A DNA stretch of 64,000 bases from Pseudomonas chlororaphis (lineage in GTDB: Bacteria; Pseudomonadota; Gammaproteobacteria; Pseudomonadales; Pseudomonadaceae): assembly GCF_000783395.1 (NCBI RefSeq), contig NZ_JSFK01000023.1, positions 1-64,000 on the forward strand, read 5' to 3'. The position numbers were made by a program, and so were the translations under genes. This document shows positions 42,413 to 51,193 of the stretch, in pieces. Each line of letters begins with the position of its first letter. Position 1 is the first letter of the stretch. A model generated the notes under the pieces. That model did not search any database. It worked only from the letters and a program-made list of their open reading frames with translations, and had not been told where the DNA came from.

Positions 42413-43468
42413 CTAGTTAGCCACCGGAATCCACGACGCCCGTGCAACATTCGCGGTATCACCGAAGCTCGGGAGTTTCTGCGCCAGATCACGCACGTTT
42501 TTCACGTCCAGATCCAGCAACTGCTGACGAGTGATCAGCGTCGGCGGCACCAGCACCTGATGCCCCGGATTTTCCCCGGCAATCAACATCGCCAGACTGC
42601 GCACGCTGATCGCCCCGGCCACTTGCGGGTTGACCGCCGCCGTCGCCGCCCAGGCGCTGTCCGGCTCTTTCATGATCTGAATATCAGCGGTAGAAATATC
42701 GGCGCTGTAGATCTTCACTTTGCTCGTCAGCCCTGCCTCGTCGATGGCGATTTTCGCGCCTTTGGCGAACTCATCGAACGGCGCAAAAATCACGCTGATG
42801 CCCGGGTTGGCGCGAAGTACGGCGCTGGCCTGATCCGCCACCGAGTTGGCGATCGGCGGATTCAACGTGCCAAAGCGCGCCTTCTCGACGATCCCCGGAT
42901 TGGCCTTCTTCACCTGACTCCAGATTTCGTCGCGGCGCTCCATTGGCGTAAAACCGCTGATGTACACGTAGCCGGCATCAAACTGCGTGCCGTTGTCCTT
43001 GACGGCTTGATCCAGCGCCAGACGTGCCAGCGCATGGTGATCCTGCTCGACCTGGGTCACTTGCGGGGTGTTCAGATCGACGTCGAAAGCGACGACTTTG
43101 ATGCCTTTGGCGATGGCCCGATCAATCGGCGCTTTCAGGGTTTCGGCCAGGCCGAGCTGAACGATGATGCCGTCGACGCCGAGATCGATCGCCTGATCGA
43201 TCATCTCGCCTTGACTCGCCGCCTGCTGCCGGGCATCGAATACGCGCAGGTTGGCACCCAACGCTTCGGTCTGCTTTTCGACGCCACGCAAATACGCCTC
43301 GGGGAAATCCCCGGAGAACAAATACCCCACCAGCGCGATCTGCACCTGACCTTTGTCGAACGGTGCCGGCGCACCGGGCAAGGCTTTGGCCTGAGCGCTC
43401 AGCGCCATTGCCGAAAGCAACGCGCCGGCGAGGCAATGACGGGCAAATTGTTTGATTGAACCGTGCAT
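42413..43468 (-). CDS. Sugar-type (ribose-like) ABC substrate-binding protein
   Basis: 351 residues with a signal peptide (ending LSAQAKA). QIALVGYLFSGDFPEAYLRGVEKQ and the repeated GVDGIIVQLG and VVAFDVDLN segments mark the type I periplasmic-binding (peripBP_4) fold. AAGGAAG precedes this ATG. It is the third gene of a leftward ATPase-permease-binding protein transporter. The ligand is not known. The transporter lies directly behind a Met-type ABC transporter and a 2OG oxygenase, hinting at a specialised sulfur- or nitrogen-containing substrate. Confidence 0.88.
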   Translation of the reverse strand: MHGSIKQFARHCLAGALLSAMALSAQAKALPGAPAPFDKGQVQIALVGYLFSGDFPEAYLRGVEKQTEALGANLRVFDARQQAASQGEMIDQAIDLGVDGIIVQLGLAETLKAPIDRAIAKGIKVVAFDVDLNTPQVTQVEQDHHALARLALDQAVKDNGTQFDAGYVYISGFTPMERRDEIWSQVKKANPGIVEKARFGTLNPPIANSVADQASAVLRANPGISVIFAPFDEFAKGAKIAIDEAGLTSKVKIYSADISTADIQIMKEPDSAWAATAAVNPQVAGAISVRSLAMLIAGENPGHQVLVPPTLITRQQLLDLDVKNVRDLAQKLPSFGDTANVARASWIPVAN

Positions 43469-43491
43469 ACAACTTCCTTGAATGAAGCGGC

Positions 43492-44517
43492 TCAACGCGC
43501 TCGATGCGCGAGGCCGAAGGTGAACATCAGGGCCAGCACCAACACCAGTCCCTTGACGAAATCCTGCGCGTAGTAAGGCGCGTTAAGCATGGTCAGACCA
43601 TTGAGCAGCGCCGCCACCAGCAGCGCCCCGACCAGGGTGCCAAAGGCATTGGGCTTCTTCGCGCCAAGTACGGCAAAACCGATCAGCGCCGCGCCGAGGG
43701 CATCCAGCACCAGGCCATTGCCCGAGCTGACGTCACCGCGACCCAAACGCGCCGCCAGCAACAAGCCGCCGAGCGATGCCAGCAATGCCGAAAGCACGTA
43801 AGCCAACAACTTGAAGCGCTGCACTGGCGCACCGGCCAGTCGCGCCGCTTGCTCGTTGCCGCCAATGGCATAGAACAAACGACCAATGCGCGTGCGTTCG
43901 AGAAATAACCACACCGCGATCGCCACCACGCTCGTGATCAACACCGGAATCGGCACCACCTCCCACAACCGCCCGCGCCCCAGCGCAAGAAACGCGGCAC
44001 TGAACGTACCTTCGGTTTCCTCGCCACTGGGCAAGGTCATGCCGACTGCAATCGAGCGTCCACCGGTGGGAATCAATTGCACGCCGATCACCAGAAACAT
44101 GCTGCCCAGCGTCGCGAGAATGTCCGGCACGCGCAGTTTGACGATCAGCCAGCCGTTGAGCAGGCCGACCAGCGCCCCACCCGCCAGACTGATCAACACC
44201 GCCGGCACCGCACCCCAGCCGAGCACGACCATCACGTAACTGGCGATCATCAGGCTCATCGCCGCCACGGCGCCAATCGACAGATCGAGACCGCCGACGG
44301 CCATGGTCAGCGTCACACCCAGCGCCAGCAGCGCAACAATCGACACCGATTGCAGGATGCTGAACAGGTTGCCGACGCGCAGGAATGCCGGTTCCGCAAC
44401 GCTGAAAAACACCACGATCAGCGCCAGCAGCCATAACAGGCCATAACGGATCAGCACATGCAGCAGACGTTCTGCGCGGGCCGGCTCGGTCGATATCAGT
44501 GAACTTGAATCAGGCAC
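43492..44517 (-). CDS. Ribose-type ABC transporter permease
   Basis: 341 residues and about ten helices. TLTMAVGGLDLSIGAVAAMS and GRLFYAIGGNEQAARLAGAPVQRFKLLAYVLSALLA are the characteristic RbsC-family segments. The start is a GTG with AAGGAG eight bases upstream. It overlaps the ATPase stop by eight bases, while longer in-frame starts would run deep into the ATPase gene. It pairs with the flanking ATPase and binding protein. Confidence 0.88.
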   Translation of the reverse strand: MPDSSSLISTEPARAERLLHVLIRYGLLWLLALIVVFFSVAEPAFLRVGNLFSILQSVSIVALLALGVTLTMAVGGLDLSIGAVAAMSLMIASYVMVVLGWGAVPAVLISLAGGALVGLLNGWLIVKLRVPDILATLGSMFLVIGVQLIPTGGRSIAVGMTLPSGEETEGTFSAAFLALGRGRLWEVVPIPVLITSVVAIAVWLFLERTRIGRLFYAIGGNEQAARLAGAPVQRFKLLAYVLSALLASLGGLLLAARLGRGDVSSGNGLVLDALGAALIGFAVLGAKKPNAFGTLVGALLVAALLNGLTMLNAPYYAQDFVKGLVLVLALMFTFGLAHRAR

Positions 44518-46066
44518 TCGCTCTGCTCCTTGGCGTGGCTTGAGGGGAATGTTCGGTGACCTCGCTGCCGGCCAGTGCAGCGACCAGATCAGCACGATTG
44601 AAGCCGGCGCGCGGGTACTCGGCGACCACGGCGTGTTCGCGTACCAGGAGGATGCGGTCGGCGATTTCCAGGGCTTCATCGACGTCGGCGCAAATCACCA
44701 GCGTCGCGCGGCCCTTGGCGCTATCGCGCAGCAGTTGGCCGATGTCGCGGCGGGCGCGCACGTCGACGCCTTGAAAGGGTTCATCGAGGATCAACACCCG
44801 CCCTTCGCCGAGGAGCCAGCGGCCGAGCACGACTTTCTGTTGATTACCGCCCGACAGTGCGCTCATCGGCACATCGATACCGGCAGTCTTGATCCCCAGC
44901 GCCGCCACTTGTGCCTCGACCGCTGCCGCTTCGGCGCGGTTGCGGATGAAACCGCCGCGGGTGAAGCGCTCGAGAAACGGCAAGGTCAGGGTGCGGCGCA
45001 AAGAGAAATCAGGTACCAGCGACTGACTGGCGCGATCTTCGGCCGCGAAGAAAACCCCGCTTTGAATGGCTTGGCGCGGTGAGTCCGCACGCCAGTCCGC
45101 GTTATCCAGTTGCACGCGGCCCGAGGCCGCTTTACGCAGGCCGAACAACACCTCGGCGATTTCACTTTTGCCAGCACCCAACAGCCCGGTCAGTACCACC
45201 ACTTCGTTCTCGTGCAGGGTCAGATCGAACGCAGCGGATCGCGGCAGGATTTGCATGGCGTTGAGCTGCAACACCTCGCGCCCGGCCACGCGCGGCTGAT
45301 AAACGTGCTCGGCCAGCGCCTGTCCCAGCATGGCACTCACCGCTTCGGGTAATTGCCGAGCGGTGAACTCGCCCGCGAACTGGCCATCACGCAGAACGAT
45401 GGCGCGATCTGCCACGCGTTGCAGGTCGGAGAGTCGATGGGAGATGTACAGAATTGCCACGCCGCGACTGTGCAAGGTGTCGATCAGACCAAACAGGCGC
45501 TGCGCCTCGGCATCGGAGAGCGCGGCGGTCGGCTCATCCAGAATCAGCAAGCGCGGTTGCAAGGCCAAGGCCCGAGCAAGCACCACCAATTGCCGTTCGG
45601 CCTGACCGAGATGTTCGATTGGCTGCTCCAGCGGCAAGGTCAAACCCAGCCCGGCGGCGATGCTCGCAGCGCGTTCCAGCAGGTGTTTACGATTGAGCCA
45701 GAAGTCCGCGTCCGGCTTGCACAGCTCATCGAGCAGGAGGTTTTCCGCGACACTCAAACCGGGTGCAATGCCCTCGTTGATCTGCTGGTGCACCGCGACA
45801 ATGCCAAAGCGCCGCGCCGACAGCGGCGAACTGAAATGGCGGGGCGCGCCCTCCAGCCAGATCTCGCCAGCGTCGGCGGTCTGGCTGCCCGCGAGAATCT
45901 TCACCAGAGTCGACTTGCCCGCACCATTGGCGCCGAGCAGCGCCACCACTTCGGCGGGATAGATGTCCAGGCTGACCGCGTCCAGCGCTCGGCTCGCGCC
46001 AAATATTTTGCTTAGCTCACGTACACGAATCAGCGGTTCGCGGACTACAGCGACCGGCACACTCAT
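44510..46066 (-). CDS. Ribose-type ABC transporter ATPase with two nucleotide-binding domains
   Basis: 518 residues. The first domain has Walker A GANGAGKST (about 44-52), a degenerate signature HLGQAERQLVVLARAL, and LLILDEPTAALS. The second has GLLGAGKSE, the full signature LSGGNQQKVVLGRWL and VLILDEPFQGVD. Duplicated domains of this length are the RbsA/MglA pattern. It starts eight bases after the Met-type permease gene with AAGGAA upstream, so both transporters appear to be one transcript. Confidence 0.9.
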   Translation of the reverse strand: MSVPVAVVREPLIRVRELSKIFGASRALDAVSLDIYPAEVVALLGANGAGKSTLVKILAGSQTADAGEIWLEGAPRHFSSPLSARRFGIVAVHQQINEGIAPGLSVAENLLLDELCKPDADFWLNRKHLLERAASIAAGLGLTLPLEQPIEHLGQAERQLVVLARALALQPRLLILDEPTAALSDAEAQRLFGLIDTLHSRGVAILYISHRLSDLQRVADRAIVLRDGQFAGEFTARQLPEAVSAMLGQALAEHVYQPRVAGREVLQLNAMQILPRSAAFDLTLHENEVVVLTGLLGAGKSEIAEVLFGLRKAASGRVQLDNADWRADSPRQAIQSGVFFAAEDRASQSLVPDFSLRRTLTLPFLERFTRGGFIRNRAEAAAVEAQVAALGIKTAGIDVPMSALSGGNQQKVVLGRWLLGEGRVLILDEPFQGVDVRARRDIGQLLRDSAKGRATLVICADVDEALEIADRILLVREHAVVAEYPRAGFNRADLVAALAGSEVTEHSPQATPRSRASA

Positions 46067-46074
46067 ACAATTCC

Positions 46075-46746
46075 TTAGCGGCGATGCGCCAGCGAACGAA
46101 CCAATCGATCGCCCAGGCTTTGCACGCCCTGAACGAGGATCACCAACACCACCACCGTGGCAACCATCACTTCATTGTTGAAACGCTGATAGCCGTAACG
46201 GATCGCCAGATCACCGAGTCCACCGCCGCCGATCACCCCGGCCATCGAGGAAAAACCGATCAGCATCACCAAAGTCAGAGTGATGCCTGCGAGCAAGGCT
46301 GGCAGCGCTTCAGGCAACAGCACTTTGAAGATCACATGACCGATGTCGCCGCCCATGGCGAGGATCGCTTCGATGCGGCCCTTGTCGACTTCGTCCAGGG
46401 CGTTTTCAACGATGCGTGCGAAAAACGGAAATGCGCCAATGGTGATCGGCACCACGGCAGCGGTGCTGCCCAGCGTCGTGCCGACCACCAGCCGAGTCAG
46501 TGGGATCAGGGCGATCAGCATCACCACGAATGGCAGTGAACGGCCGAGGTTGACCACGCCACCCAGCACGGCATTCAAACGTGGCATCGGCAGCAGTCCG
46601 TCGCGGCGACTGATAAACAGCAACACGCCCAGCGGCAAACCGATCAGCAGCGTGAACAGCCCTGCGAGCAGAACCATGTACAAGGTTTCACCGGTGGCGT
46701 TGAACACCAGTTGCAGGATTTCATCCCAATTGACCGTGCGGTTCAT
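46075..46746 (-). CDS. Met-type ABC transporter permease (MetI family)
   Basis: 223 residues, five to six helices, with MVLLAGLFTLLIGLPLGVLLF and the cytoplasmic EAA loop EAILAMGGDIGHVIFKVLLPEALPALLAGITL. This is the methionine-uptake transporter permease family. Its start overlaps the ATPase stop by four bases (ATGA). Substrates of this family are methionine or related sulfur or D-amino-acid compounds; the exact one cannot be read here. Confidence 0.9.
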   Translation of the reverse strand: MNRTVNWDEILQLVFNATGETLYMVLLAGLFTLLIGLPLGVLLFISRRDGLLPMPRLNAVLGGVVNLGRSLPFVVMLIALIPLTRLVVGTTLGSTAAVVPITIGAFPFFARIVENALDEVDKGRIEAILAMGGDIGHVIFKVLLPEALPALLAGITLTLVMLIGFSSMAGVIGGGGLGDLAIRYGYQRFNNEVMVATVVVLVILVQGVQSLGDRLVRSLAHRR

Positions 46747-47543
46747 GAGTGCGCCGCCCGTACGCCGTATTGCTTGAGAAAACTCAGGCCCGGCGCAGCG
46801 TGGCCCAGCGGCAAGCCGCAGGTCGGCCGCAGCGAAGCACCCAGTTGCGATTGCGCATCGGCCAGCAACCGTGGCACCGGCCCGGCTTCGACCAGACGCC
46901 CGTTGACCATGAATGCGGCGTGGTCGCAGATCGACTTGACCACCTCCAGTTCGTGGGTGATCAGCACGATGGTCACGCCCAGTTGCCGATTGATGTCGCG
47001 CAGCAGTTCGAGGATCGACGCGGTGGTTTCCGGGTCGAGCGCACTGGTGGCCTCGTCCGATAGCAGGTACGCCGGCTCTGCGGCGAGGGCGCGGGCAATG
47101 CCGACGCGCTGTTTCTGGCCGCCGGACAATTGCGAGGGAAAGGCCTGCGCCTTGTCACTCAAACCAACCAGCTCGAGCAGCTCGCGAACCCGCACATGGC
47201 GCCACGGCTTGCCGACCTTGGCGATCTCCAGCGGCACCGCGATGTTGTCGAAAACGGTGCGCGAATGCAGCAAATTGAAGCCCTGGAAAATCATGCCGAT
47301 GCGCTGGCGCTGCTGGCGCAGTTCGCTGACCGGCAGCGTCGTCAGGTCGACGCCATCCAGCAGAATGCGTCCGCTGTCCGGTCGTTCGAGCAGATTGAGG
47401 CAGCGCAGCAGCGTCGACTTGCCCGCCCCGCTACGCCCGAGAATCCCGTAGACCGCACCGTCGGGAATACTCAGCGAGACCTGATCGAGTGCCGGTTGCG
47501 CGGCCGACGGGTAGGTCTTGCTCAGCTGCTCGACGGCGATCAT
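46743..47543 (-). CDS. Met-type ABC transporter ATPase (MetN family)
   Basis: 266 residues, shorter than classical MetN because the C-terminal regulatory ACT-like domain is largely absent. Walker A GRSGAGKST (about 36-44), signature LSGGQKQRVGIARAL and Walker B YLLSDEATSALDPETT are intact. It overlaps its neighbours on both sides by four bases, so the three subunits are translated together. Loss of the regulatory domain suggests it lacks methionine feedback (inference). Confidence 0.9.
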   Translation of the reverse strand: MIAVEQLSKTYPSAAQPALDQVSLSIPDGAVYGILGRSGAGKSTLLRCLNLLERPDSGRILLDGVDLTTLPVSELRQQRQRIGMIFQGFNLLHSRTVFDNIAVPLEIAKVGKPWRHVRVRELLELVGLSDKAQAFPSQLSGGQKQRVGIARALAAEPAYLLSDEATSALDPETTASILELLRDINRQLGVTIVLITHELEVVKSICDHAAFMVNGRLVEAGPVPRLLADAQSQLGASLRPTCGLPLGHAAPGLSFLKQYGVRAAHS

Positions 47544-48349
47544 GGTTTGCCGCCCGCCACCGGAATCACCGAGCCGGCGAAGTTGTCGCTGATGTATTTG
47601 GCGACCTCTGGCGACGTCAGGTCCTTGGCCAGTTGCGCGATACGCGGATCGTGTTCGAGCTTGGGCGTGGTTACCAGAATGTTGGCGTAAGGATTGTGCT
47701 CGGCTTTCTCCAGGCCCAAGGCATCCTTGGCCGGCACCAGCCCTGCGTCGAGCGCGTAGTTGCCGTTGATTACGGCCAGATCGACGTCGTCCAGCGAGCG
47801 CGGAATCTGTGGCGATTCGATCTCGAGAATCTTCAGTTGTTTCGGGTTTTCGGCGATGTCCTTGGGCGTTGCCTGATCGGCCGCAGGGTCATTGAAGCCG
47901 GGTTTGAGTTTGATCAAGCCGTTGTCCTGCAACAGGTACAGCGCGCGGCTCAGGTTGGTGACGTTGTTGGGCACGGCGACCGTGCCTTTTACCGGCACGT
48001 CGGCGAAGCTTTTGTGCCGGTGCGAGTAAATGCCCAAGGGTTCGATATGCACCGTGGCCGCCACCGCGAGTTTTTCGCCAAGGGCCTTTTCCTGGGATTT
48101 CAGGTACGGCAAGTGCTGGAAGTAATTGGCGTCGACATCACCGTGCACCAACAGCTCGTTGGAGTTCACCCCGTTGGGGATCTCGATGACTTTGAGGTTC
48201 AGCTGCGGATCGATCTTCTGGATGTACGCCAGAATCTGCGCGTGGGGCACCGGGTCGGCAGCCACGCGCAACGGCTCCAGCGCCTGCGCTCCGAACGACG
48301 TCACCAGCGCGCCGAGCACGGCCAGGGTCAAACCTGCTTTCTTGATCAT
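47540..48349 (-). CDS. Met-type ABC substrate-binding protein (MetQ/NlpA family)
   Basis: 269 residues. The signal peptide ends SFGAQALEP and has no lipobox cysteine, so the protein should be free in the periplasm, unlike lipoprotein MetQ. PHAQILAYIQKI, YFQHLPYLKSQEKALGEKL and DVDLAVINGNYALDAGL are NlpA-family segments. AAGGA precedes the ATG. It lies 27 bases after the oxygenase gene and overlaps the ATPase gene by four bases. Confidence 0.9.
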   Translation of the reverse strand: MIKKAGLTLAVLGALVTSFGAQALEPLRVAADPVPHAQILAYIQKIDPQLNLKVIEIPNGVNSNELLVHGDVDANYFQHLPYLKSQEKALGEKLAVAATVHIEPLGIYSHRHKSFADVPVKGTVAVPNNVTNLSRALYLLQDNGLIKLKPGFNDPAADQATPKDIAENPKQLKILEIESPQIPRSLDDVDLAVINGNYALDAGLVPAKDALGLEKAEHNPYANILVTTPKLEHDPRIAQLAKDLTSPEVAKYISDNFAGSVIPVAGGKP

Positions 48350-48376
48350 GTGCGGAGTCCTTGAGCGAGTGATGAG

Positions 48377-49423
48377 TCAGGCGGATTTACGAACGGGCGG
48401 TGGCGGCAGTAGCGCATCGGCGTAGTAGCGTTGCGCGACATCCGGATGCGAGCGCAAACGACCCTTGAGGTAGTTCCAGCCGACATCGCGAAACAGTGGG
48501 TTGAGCGGATCACTGGCCGGCCCGCGCGCCTCGCGCAACAGTGCGGTGGGCAGCGGATACAGCGGCACCACGGCATCGAGTTGCGCGCCGAGAAAGAATG
48601 CGACAGACAGGCGTTCGCTACCCGCCGGTGGCGAAACCACGCGATGCACCGTGGCCCGCAGATAACCGTTGCTGGCCAGCTCGAGCAGTTCGCCGATGTT
48701 CACCACCAGGGTGTTTTCGCGCGGCAACGCGTCGATCCAGCGGCCCTCTTCGATCTCGACCTGCAGACCGGCCTGTTGGTCTTGCAGAAGGAAGCTGAGG
48801 AAACCGGAATCCTTGTGCGCGCCGACGCCCTGGTGGCTCGACTCGCTGGACTGGCCGGGATAGCGCATCAACTTGATGTGTTCGTTGGGCTTGTCGCCGT
48901 AGAGCTGATCAAACGCGTCGGCGCGCAGCGAGAGTGCCTGAGCGAACGCACGCAGCAGGCGCAACGACATGCGCGTCATCGCCTCTTGCCATTCGAGTAA
49001 CAGAGGTTTTAGCTCCGGCAGTGACGCCGGCCATTGGTTGGGGCCTTGCAGCCGCGCCCAGAATGGACTGTCAGACGTCAATGGCAACGCCTCGCGCTCG
49101 GCGCCCAGATCGAACTGCTCGCGCAAATCCGGCTGACCACGGGTGATCTCCGAGGCGGCCCGGTTGTACCCGCGAAAGTGCGGTGAGTTGATCATGCCGA
49201 CGGCGGTTTTCTCGCTGTCGGGCAAGGCGAAGAACTGCCGGGCGTGAGCCTGCACTTGCTTGAGCAAAGCGCTGTCGATGCCGTGACCGGTCAGGTAGAA
49301 GAACCCGACGTCACGGGCGGCGTGGCGCAGGTTTTCAAGAAATTCGTAACGCTGCTGCGCCGTGCCTTCGAACAGCGACAGGTCCAGCGTCGGTAATGTG
49401 GAGATATCGAGGGTATGCGGCAT
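48377..49423 (-). CDS. Isopenicillin-N-synthase-like 2OG-Fe(II) oxygenase
   Basis: 348 residues. The N-terminal DIOX_N part (LPTLDLSLFEG, RDVGFFYLTGHGID) is followed by the iron motif GAHKDSGFLSFLLQD (His and Asp) and RATVHRVVSP (distal His), with RLSVAFFLG holding the 2-oxoglutarate arginine. It heads the leftward transport cluster, which suggests that it acts on the imported compound. Its ribosome site lies in the loop of a 7-bp hairpin that touches the start codon, an unusual arrangement. Confidence 0.9.
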   Translation of the reverse strand: MPHTLDISTLPTLDLSLFEGTAQQRYEFLENLRHAARDVGFFYLTGHGIDSALLKQVQAHARQFFALPDSEKTAVGMINSPHFRGYNRAASEITRGQPDLREQFDLGAEREALPLTSDSPFWARLQGPNQWPASLPELKPLLLEWQEAMTRMSLRLLRAFAQALSLRADAFDQLYGDKPNEHIKLMRYPGQSSESSHQGVGAHKDSGFLSFLLQDQQAGLQVEIEEGRWIDALPRENTLVVNIGELLELASNGYLRATVHRVVSPPAGSERLSVAFFLGAQLDAVVPLYPLPTALLREARGPASDPLNPLFRDVGWNYLKGRLRSHPDVAQRYYADALLPPPPVRKSA

Positions 49424-49443
49424 GATTCACTCCCGTGTGAATC
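49424..49443 (-). promoter_or_regulatory. Hairpin holding the ribosome site of the oxygenase gene
   Basis: On the minus strand GATTCAC-ACGGGA-GTGAATC forms a perfect 7-bp stem with the ACGGGA ribosome site in its loop, ending directly at the ATG. It could gate translation as an RNA switch or thermometer, or be a DNA operator. Confidence 0.6.
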
Positions 49444-49596
49444 AAACCTGAAAAACCTGTGATCGATTCAGCGTGTGCCGTCATGGCAATCGGGGGTCTA
49501 TCGGTTTGATGCGTTTTGATTCGTCGTTGCGACAAAACTAAACGATCTTAAAAATGCAGAGCCAATATCTTTTTCGCATTACCTTAGGCCCGATTT

Positions 49597-49768
49597 CCCC
49601 TCACCCCAGCCCTCTCCCGGAGGTAGAGGGAGCCGACCGAGTTGTTTTGCGTTATGCGTCAACCTGAAAAACCGGGTTGGATTCGGCAGATATCGTTCAG
49701 GTCGGCGTCGGACTCAAGACCACCTCGGTCAGTCCCCTCTCCCTCCGGGAGAGGGTTAGGGTGAGGGG
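49597..49768. repeat. Inverted CCCTCACCC-type repeat doublet
   Basis: The left arm (from 49597, CCCCTCACCCCAGCCCTCTC) and right arm (to 49768, GAGAGGGTTAGGGTGAGGGG) are inverted copies of the arms at 37251-37536. Both intervals share TTCAGGTCG and a CACCTCGGTC block before the right arm. It separates catA from the promoter region of the oxygenase/ABC cluster. The rest of the 49444-49596 interval is AT-rich and probably holds that promoter. Confidence 0.85.
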
Positions 49769-49787
49769 CGCAGACGACTACTCGGTA

Positions 49788-50705
49788 TCAAGCGTCTTGC
49801 AACACACGCGGCCGCTGACTGCGTTGTTCGGCACTGGCGTCCGGTGCCTGCTGCAACTGGAAGTCGAACTTCAGCTCGGCAAAGCGCCCCGACGCCGCGT
49901 CCTCACGAAACACCACCTCGCCGACCAAGCCTTCACGCGTCGCATAGGCGAAGTCATCCCACAAATACTGATCACCCGACAGATTGATCTGGGTGGTCAG
50001 ATGACGGTGCCCCGGTGCGCTGATGAAGAAGTGCACATGGGCCGGGCGCTGGCCATGGCGGCCGAGCAGATTCAGGCATTCCTGGGTCGGCCCTTGCGGA
50101 TCGCAACCATAACCGGACGGCACGATACTGCGAGCCCGGTAGCGGCCCTCGGCGTCGGTAATGATGCGGCGGCGCAGGTTGTACTCGGACTGGCTCGGGT
50201 CGAAAAACGAGTACGTGCCCTTGGTGTTGGCGTGCCACAGGTCAACCGTGGCACCGGCCAACGGCTGACCGTGAAGATCGAACACCTGGCCTTCGAGGTG
50301 CATGACGGTGGCGACGCCCTCCTCGCTGCCGTCATCCATGCGGCACTCGCCTTCGCACAGGGGCGCGCCGGCCACGTAAAGCGGGCCTTCGATGGTGCGT
50401 GGAGTACCGCCGGTCAAGCCGACCTGTGCGTCCTTGGCGTCCTGCAACAAGTCGAGAAAATGCTCGAGGCCGAGGCCGGCAACCAGCAGTCCTGCTTCCG
50501 AGCGCGCACCGAGTCGGTTGAGATAATCGACCGCTTTCCAGAACTCGTCCTCGCTGATTTCGAGGTCTTCGATGATTTTCGCGCTGTCCTGCAAGATGCG
50601 CAGGACGATGGTTTTCAGCCGGGAGTTACCGTCGTCGTTGGCAAAACCGGCGGCTTCTTTGAAGAAGGCTTGCAGTTCGGCGGTGTGGGCAATTTTCACG
50701 GTCAT
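49788..50705 (-). CDS. catA: Catechol 1,2-dioxygenase
   Basis: 305 residues. It cleaves catechol between its hydroxyls to cis,cis-muconate using a non-haem Fe(III). The iron ligands are visible: Tyr in EGPLYVAG, Tyr in VPSGYGCDPQG, and two His in RPAHVHFFIS and GHRHLTTQI. An N-terminal helical dimerisation domain precedes the catalytic domain. GAGGT precedes the ATG. It is the last gene of the leftward ben-cat series but is separated from catC by 182 bases containing a REPIN. Confidence 0.96.
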   Translation of the reverse strand: MTVKIAHTAELQAFFKEAAGFANDDGNSRLKTIVLRILQDSAKIIEDLEISEDEFWKAVDYLNRLGARSEAGLLVAGLGLEHFLDLLQDAKDAQVGLTGGTPRTIEGPLYVAGAPLCEGECRMDDGSEEGVATVMHLEGQVFDLHGQPLAGATVDLWHANTKGTYSFFDPSQSEYNLRRRIITDAEGRYRARSIVPSGYGCDPQGPTQECLNLLGRHGQRPAHVHFFISAPGHRHLTTQINLSGDQYLWDDFAYATREGLVGEVVFREDAASGRFAELKFDFQLQQAPDASAEQRSQRPRVLQDA

Positions 50706-50767
50706 GGTGGTTACCTCATCTTGTTGTTTTGTGGTTCACGCGAATCTTCAGGACAGACAACCTTCCC

Positions 50768-50859
50768 CTGTGGGATCTGGCTTGCCAGCGATTGCGGTGT
50801 GTCATCCCGCATTGATGGCGGCTGGTGTATTGCTATCGCTGGCAAGCCAGCTCCCACAG
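50768..50859. repeat. REPIN-like inverted REP pair between catC and catA
   Basis: CTGTGGGATCTGGCTTGCCA and the inverted GGCAAGCCAGCTCCCACAG enclose about 50 bases. The same family occurs at 2213-2292 and 41561-41667. Its position inside an otherwise tight operon may lower catA transcription or stabilise the upstream mRNA. Confidence 0.85.
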
Positions 50860-50887
50860 TGTTCAGGGATCGATTCGAAATTCTGGA

Positions 50888-51178
50888 TCAGCGATCGTCT
50901 GCATGGATCGACGACGGATGCCGACAGAGGCCGTCAACCTCAATGTCCATGTACGGAAACAACGGCAAGCGCATCAGCGTGTCGTGCAGGGCCTCGACGC
51001 TCGGCACATCGAATACGCTGTAATTGGCGTAGTGCCCGGCGATGCGCCACAGGTGCCGCCAGACGCCTTCGCGTTGCAGCCGTTGCGCCAGTTCCTTCTC
51101 GTCAGCCTTGAGCCGGGTGGCCAGTGACGGGTCCATATCGACGGGCAATTTCACGGTCATTTTTACGTGGAACAACAT
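50888..51178 (-). CDS. catC: Muconolactone delta-isomerase
   Basis: 96 residues, the usual length. MLFHVKMTVKLPVDMDP at the N-terminus, the GVWRHLWRIAGHYANYSVFDV middle and LPLFPYMDIEVDGLCRHPSS are diagnostic of CatC. It converts muconolactone to 3-oxoadipate enol-lactone as a decamer. It starts 15 bases after catB. Confidence 0.95.
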   Translation of the reverse strand: MLFHVKMTVKLPVDMDPSLATRLKADEKELAQRLQREGVWRHLWRIAGHYANYSVFDVPSVEALHDTLMRLPLFPYMDIEVDGLCRHPSSIHADDR

Positions 51179-51193
51179 GGTGGTTCTCCTGAT

